NCBI RefSeq assembly: GCF_016924645.1
Contig: NZ_JAFFJV010000004.1
Coordinates: 124,001-188,000 of the forward strand
DNA from: Rufibacter psychrotolerans
Lineage (GTDB): Bacteria; Bacteroidota; Bacteroidia; Cytophagales; Hymenobacteraceae
Length of the DNA stretch: 64,000 bases
Reading direction: 5' to 3'
Part shown: piece after piece, positions 62,423-64,000 of the stretch
How positions within the stretch are numbered: the first letter of the stretch is position 1
Layout of the letters: each line of letters opens with the position of its first letter
The notes under the pieces: generated by a model
What the model was told of the DNA's origin: nothing
Seen by the model: only the letters and a program-made list of their open reading frames with translations
Databases searched by the model: none
Made by a program: the position numbers and the translations under genes

Positions 62423-62560
62423 GCGCTTACAATTAGATTGAAGCGCTTACGATTTGATTGTTGGTGATAACACCAACAATAGCTATAGGCTAGTTAAGAA
62501 ATCCGGCCTTTAGAAACCGAAGAATTACAGTGATAACACCAACAATAGCTATAGGCTAGT
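62423..62560. repeat. Direct repeats after the HNH-like gene
   Basis: Within the 401-base gap 62376-62776: GCGCTTACAATTAGATTG and GCGCTTACGATTTGATTG in tandem (62423-62460); a 31-base block GTGATAACACCAACAATAGC... repeated exactly at 62464-62494 and 62530-62560 (66 bases apart); and a palindrome ATTGTTGGTG/CACCAACAAT (62457-62480). Only two copies of the long block, so not a CRISPR. Nothing else was recognised in the gap. Confidence 0.8.
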
Positions 62561-62776
62561 GATAATGGCTAGTGATACTGGATGGTTAGAGTTTTCACCA
62601 ACAGGGGCACGTAAAATGGGATTGTTAAGGCTTTTACCAACTATGGATGAGTGCATAAGATAGCTTTGATAGACTTCCCTTGTACATGGCTGAAAAGGTT
62701 TCCATGCTATTGATAAAATTTTGCTTGTACAGTTCTACGCTTTGCCCTGGTACATATTTATTTAAAGCCTGACCAA

Positions 62777-63298
62777 ATGGAGCCTAATCCCCTTATTCTA
62801 ACGCTTACCTTGGACCAGGAGGCTGCTGCGTTCTTTACCGCCTTGCGTATCCAGCATTTTCCGCCGGAGCGCAATTACCTGCAGGCGCATTTAACCCTCT
62901 TTCATAAGCTACCGGCGCAGGAAGAAAGCATTGGGGAAGTACTGAGCACCCTGAGCCGGACCCTGGCGCCCCTGCCCTTGCAGGTAACGGACCTGATGAG
63001 TTTGGGCCGCGGCGTGGCTTACAGAATTGCCAGCGAGGAGTTACAGCACCTGCACAAAACGCTGCAAGCCCAATGGGGGCCTTTCCTTTCCCCGCAGGAC
63101 AAGCAGAAACTGCGGCCGCACATCACCATCCAGAACAAGGTAGCACCGGCCGTAGCCAAGGAACTGGAGCAAACGCTGCGGCAAACCTTCACTCCCTTCT
63201 CCATCAAGGGCACAGGGTTTACCCTCTGGGAGTACCTGGGCGGTCCGTGGGGGCTTTTACGCGAGTTTCCGTTCACGGCCCAGGAATCTCCAGGCTAA
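62777..63298 (+). CDS. 2'-5' RNA ligase family (2H phosphoesterase) protein
   Basis: 173 residues. Two HxT/I motifs, the mark of 2H phosphoesterases: AHLTLFH (about residue 38) and PHITIQN (about residue 114). Related to bacterial ThpR/LigT, which hydrolyse 2',3'-cyclic phosphates or ligate 2'-5' RNA ends in vitro. Its biological substrate is unknown. It converges on a Mut7-C RNase gene, another RNA-acting protein. Confidence 0.9.
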   Translation: MEPNPLILTLTLDQEAAAFFTALRIQHFPPERNYLQAHLTLFHKLPAQEESIGEVLSTLSRTLAPLPLQVTDLMSLGRGVAYRIASEELQHLHKTLQAQWGPFLSPQDKQKLRPHITIQNKVAPAVAKELEQTLRQTFTPFSIKGTGFTLWEYLGGPWGLLREFPFTAQESPG

Positions 63299-63349
63299 GG
63301 AAATCGGGATGAAGTGATTTGCTTCGCAGAAGTGGGCCACAGCTCAGGA

Positions 63350-64000
63350 CTACAGTTCCAGGCTTTGCAGAAAAAGCTGCATTTTGTCAAAGTGCGAGCC
63401 TTTCCAGTACACCCGCTGGCAGTGGGCGCATTGGTAGAACTCCTCAAAATACTGCTTCGTTTTAGGGGGCAACTGGTCCAGGACCGTCTCTTTAGCCACC
63501 AACCCGATGGGGCCGTTGCAGGCCATGCAGCGGGTGAAGGGGTTGACCTGCTCCCGCAAGCCAAACCGCATCATTACTTCCTGCAGTTGCTCTTCCAGGT
63601 GCTGCGAGCGCAGCCAGTAGCCCGTGACTACCTGTTTGAGTTTGAGCAGGCCCACATTCCGGGTGAGTACCACGCGTTGCTCCCGCGCGGCCAGATCGGC
63701 GAGGGTTTTGTCGTCATAGTGGGTTTCGTAGAGGCTGTCAACCCCCAGTAGCCTGAGGTAGCGCGCCAGTTTGCCCAGGTGCACGTCCAGCACAAAGCGG
63801 ATGGGCCGTGAGGCGGGAACCTGCAGGGGCGGCAAGGCGGAACCGGCCGTTTCGGCCACCACCGGAAACACCTCTACCCGGCTGCCGTCCTGCACCAGGT
63901 CAGAGAAAGTGGCCTCAAGGCCGTTGACCAATAGCCGGCCAATTTCGGGGTGCGGCACGCCCAGGGCTTCTACCACATCCTTCAGGGTGGCCTGAAACTG
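63350..64000 (-). CDS. Mut7-C RNase domain protein, with N-terminal ubiquitin-like domain (partial)
   Basis: The start lies beyond the right edge; in-frame codons continue to 64000. Visible N-terminal part (LKDVVEALGVPHPEIGRLLVN through DGSRVEVFPV) is a beta-grasp, ubiquitin-like domain. The Mut7-C (PIN-like) domain follows: RFVLDVHLGKLARYLRLLGV carries the conserved Asp, then YDDKTLADLAAREQRVVLTR. The end holds a zinc ribbon (RCMACNGPI; QCAHCQRVYWKGSH). Predicted RNase of the Mut7-C family, function poorly known. Confidence 0.92.
   Translation of the reverse strand, partial: QFQATLKDVVEALGVPHPEIGRLLVNGLEATFSDLVQDGSRVEVFPVVAETAGSALPPLQVPASRPIRFVLDVHLGKLARYLRLLGVDSLYETHYDDKTLADLAAREQRVVLTRNVGLLKLKQVVTGYWLRSQHLEEQLQEVMMRFGLREQVNPFTRCMACNGPIGLVAKETVLDQLPPKTKQYFEEFYQCAHCQRVYWKGSHFDKMQLFLQSLEL

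Noticed and set aside
62423..62560. Possible CRISPR array
   Set aside because: Only two copies of a 31-base block, 35-base spacer between them, no cas genes; tandem units next to it differ.

Overview
The window reads as chromosome of a Bacteroidota bacterium, most likely Cytophagales/Hymenobacteraceae (Rufibacter-like; the genus is inference). Supporting signs are a type IX secretion (T9SS) C-terminal sorting domain on the subtilase, Bacteroidota-style -7 promoter boxes (TAnnTTTG) in several gaps, few Shine-Dalgarno sites, single-gene MerR/AlaS/GatB types typical of the phylum, and moderately high GC coding regions separated by AT-richer gaps full of palindromes. No tRNA, rRNA, CRISPR array, prophage or intact insertion sequence was seen.

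Layout. 0-6 kb: start of gatB, alaS, a MerR regulator, dprA and a class IV aminotransferase. 6-19 kb: a mostly minus-strand housekeeping stretch with a membrane dipeptidase, threonine synthase, a LysR regulator, a cupin, both NAD-salvage genes (pncB and pncA) on either side of a TPR histidine kinase, a peptidoglycan amidase lipoprotein and proBA. 19.5-31.5 kb: one long minus-strand phenylacetate degradation (paa) locus, headed by a TetR gene with a well-formed promoter/operator: tetR-paaE-paaA-paaB-paaC-paaD-paaG-paaH-paaJ-paaY-paaZ-enoyl-CoA hydratase. The CoA ligase (paaK) and thioesterase (paaI) are not here. 31.8-37.8 kb: small secreted protein, an AT-rich gap, a large secreted subtilase with SLH-like repeats and a T9SS tail, a cold-shock protein and two unknown proteins.

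38-44.8 kb: a compact signalling module, transcribed leftward: histidine kinase, receiver-only regulator, receiver-adenylate cyclase, an NTT/MFS-like membrane protein with HEAT repeats, and a free cyclic-nucleotide-binding domain whose start overlaps the transporter gene's end; an HD-domain gene converges on it. This looks like a complete chain from phosphorelay to cAMP to a membrane effector, and is the best candidate here for an undescribed system. 45.1-57.2 kb: a plus-strand molybdenum cofactor locus (xdhC, mocA-like, three aldehyde-oxidoreductase subunits with an extra four-cysteine cluster, moaD, moaE, moaA, moaC, mobA, moeB-rhodanese, tauE-like exporter, moeA); mogA/moaB is missing. 57-64 kb: small unknowns, two aldo/keto reductases, a seven-helix protein that resembles fungal Pyr4/PaxB terpene cyclases, an HNH-like protein, a 2H phosphoesterase and the 3' part of a Mut7-C RNase gene.

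Between the genes lie at least three repeat families: about 20 copies of a short imperfect palindrome present in most gaps, long nested inverted repeats inside the paa locus, and low-complexity 'stutter' repeats placed just 5' of start codons.
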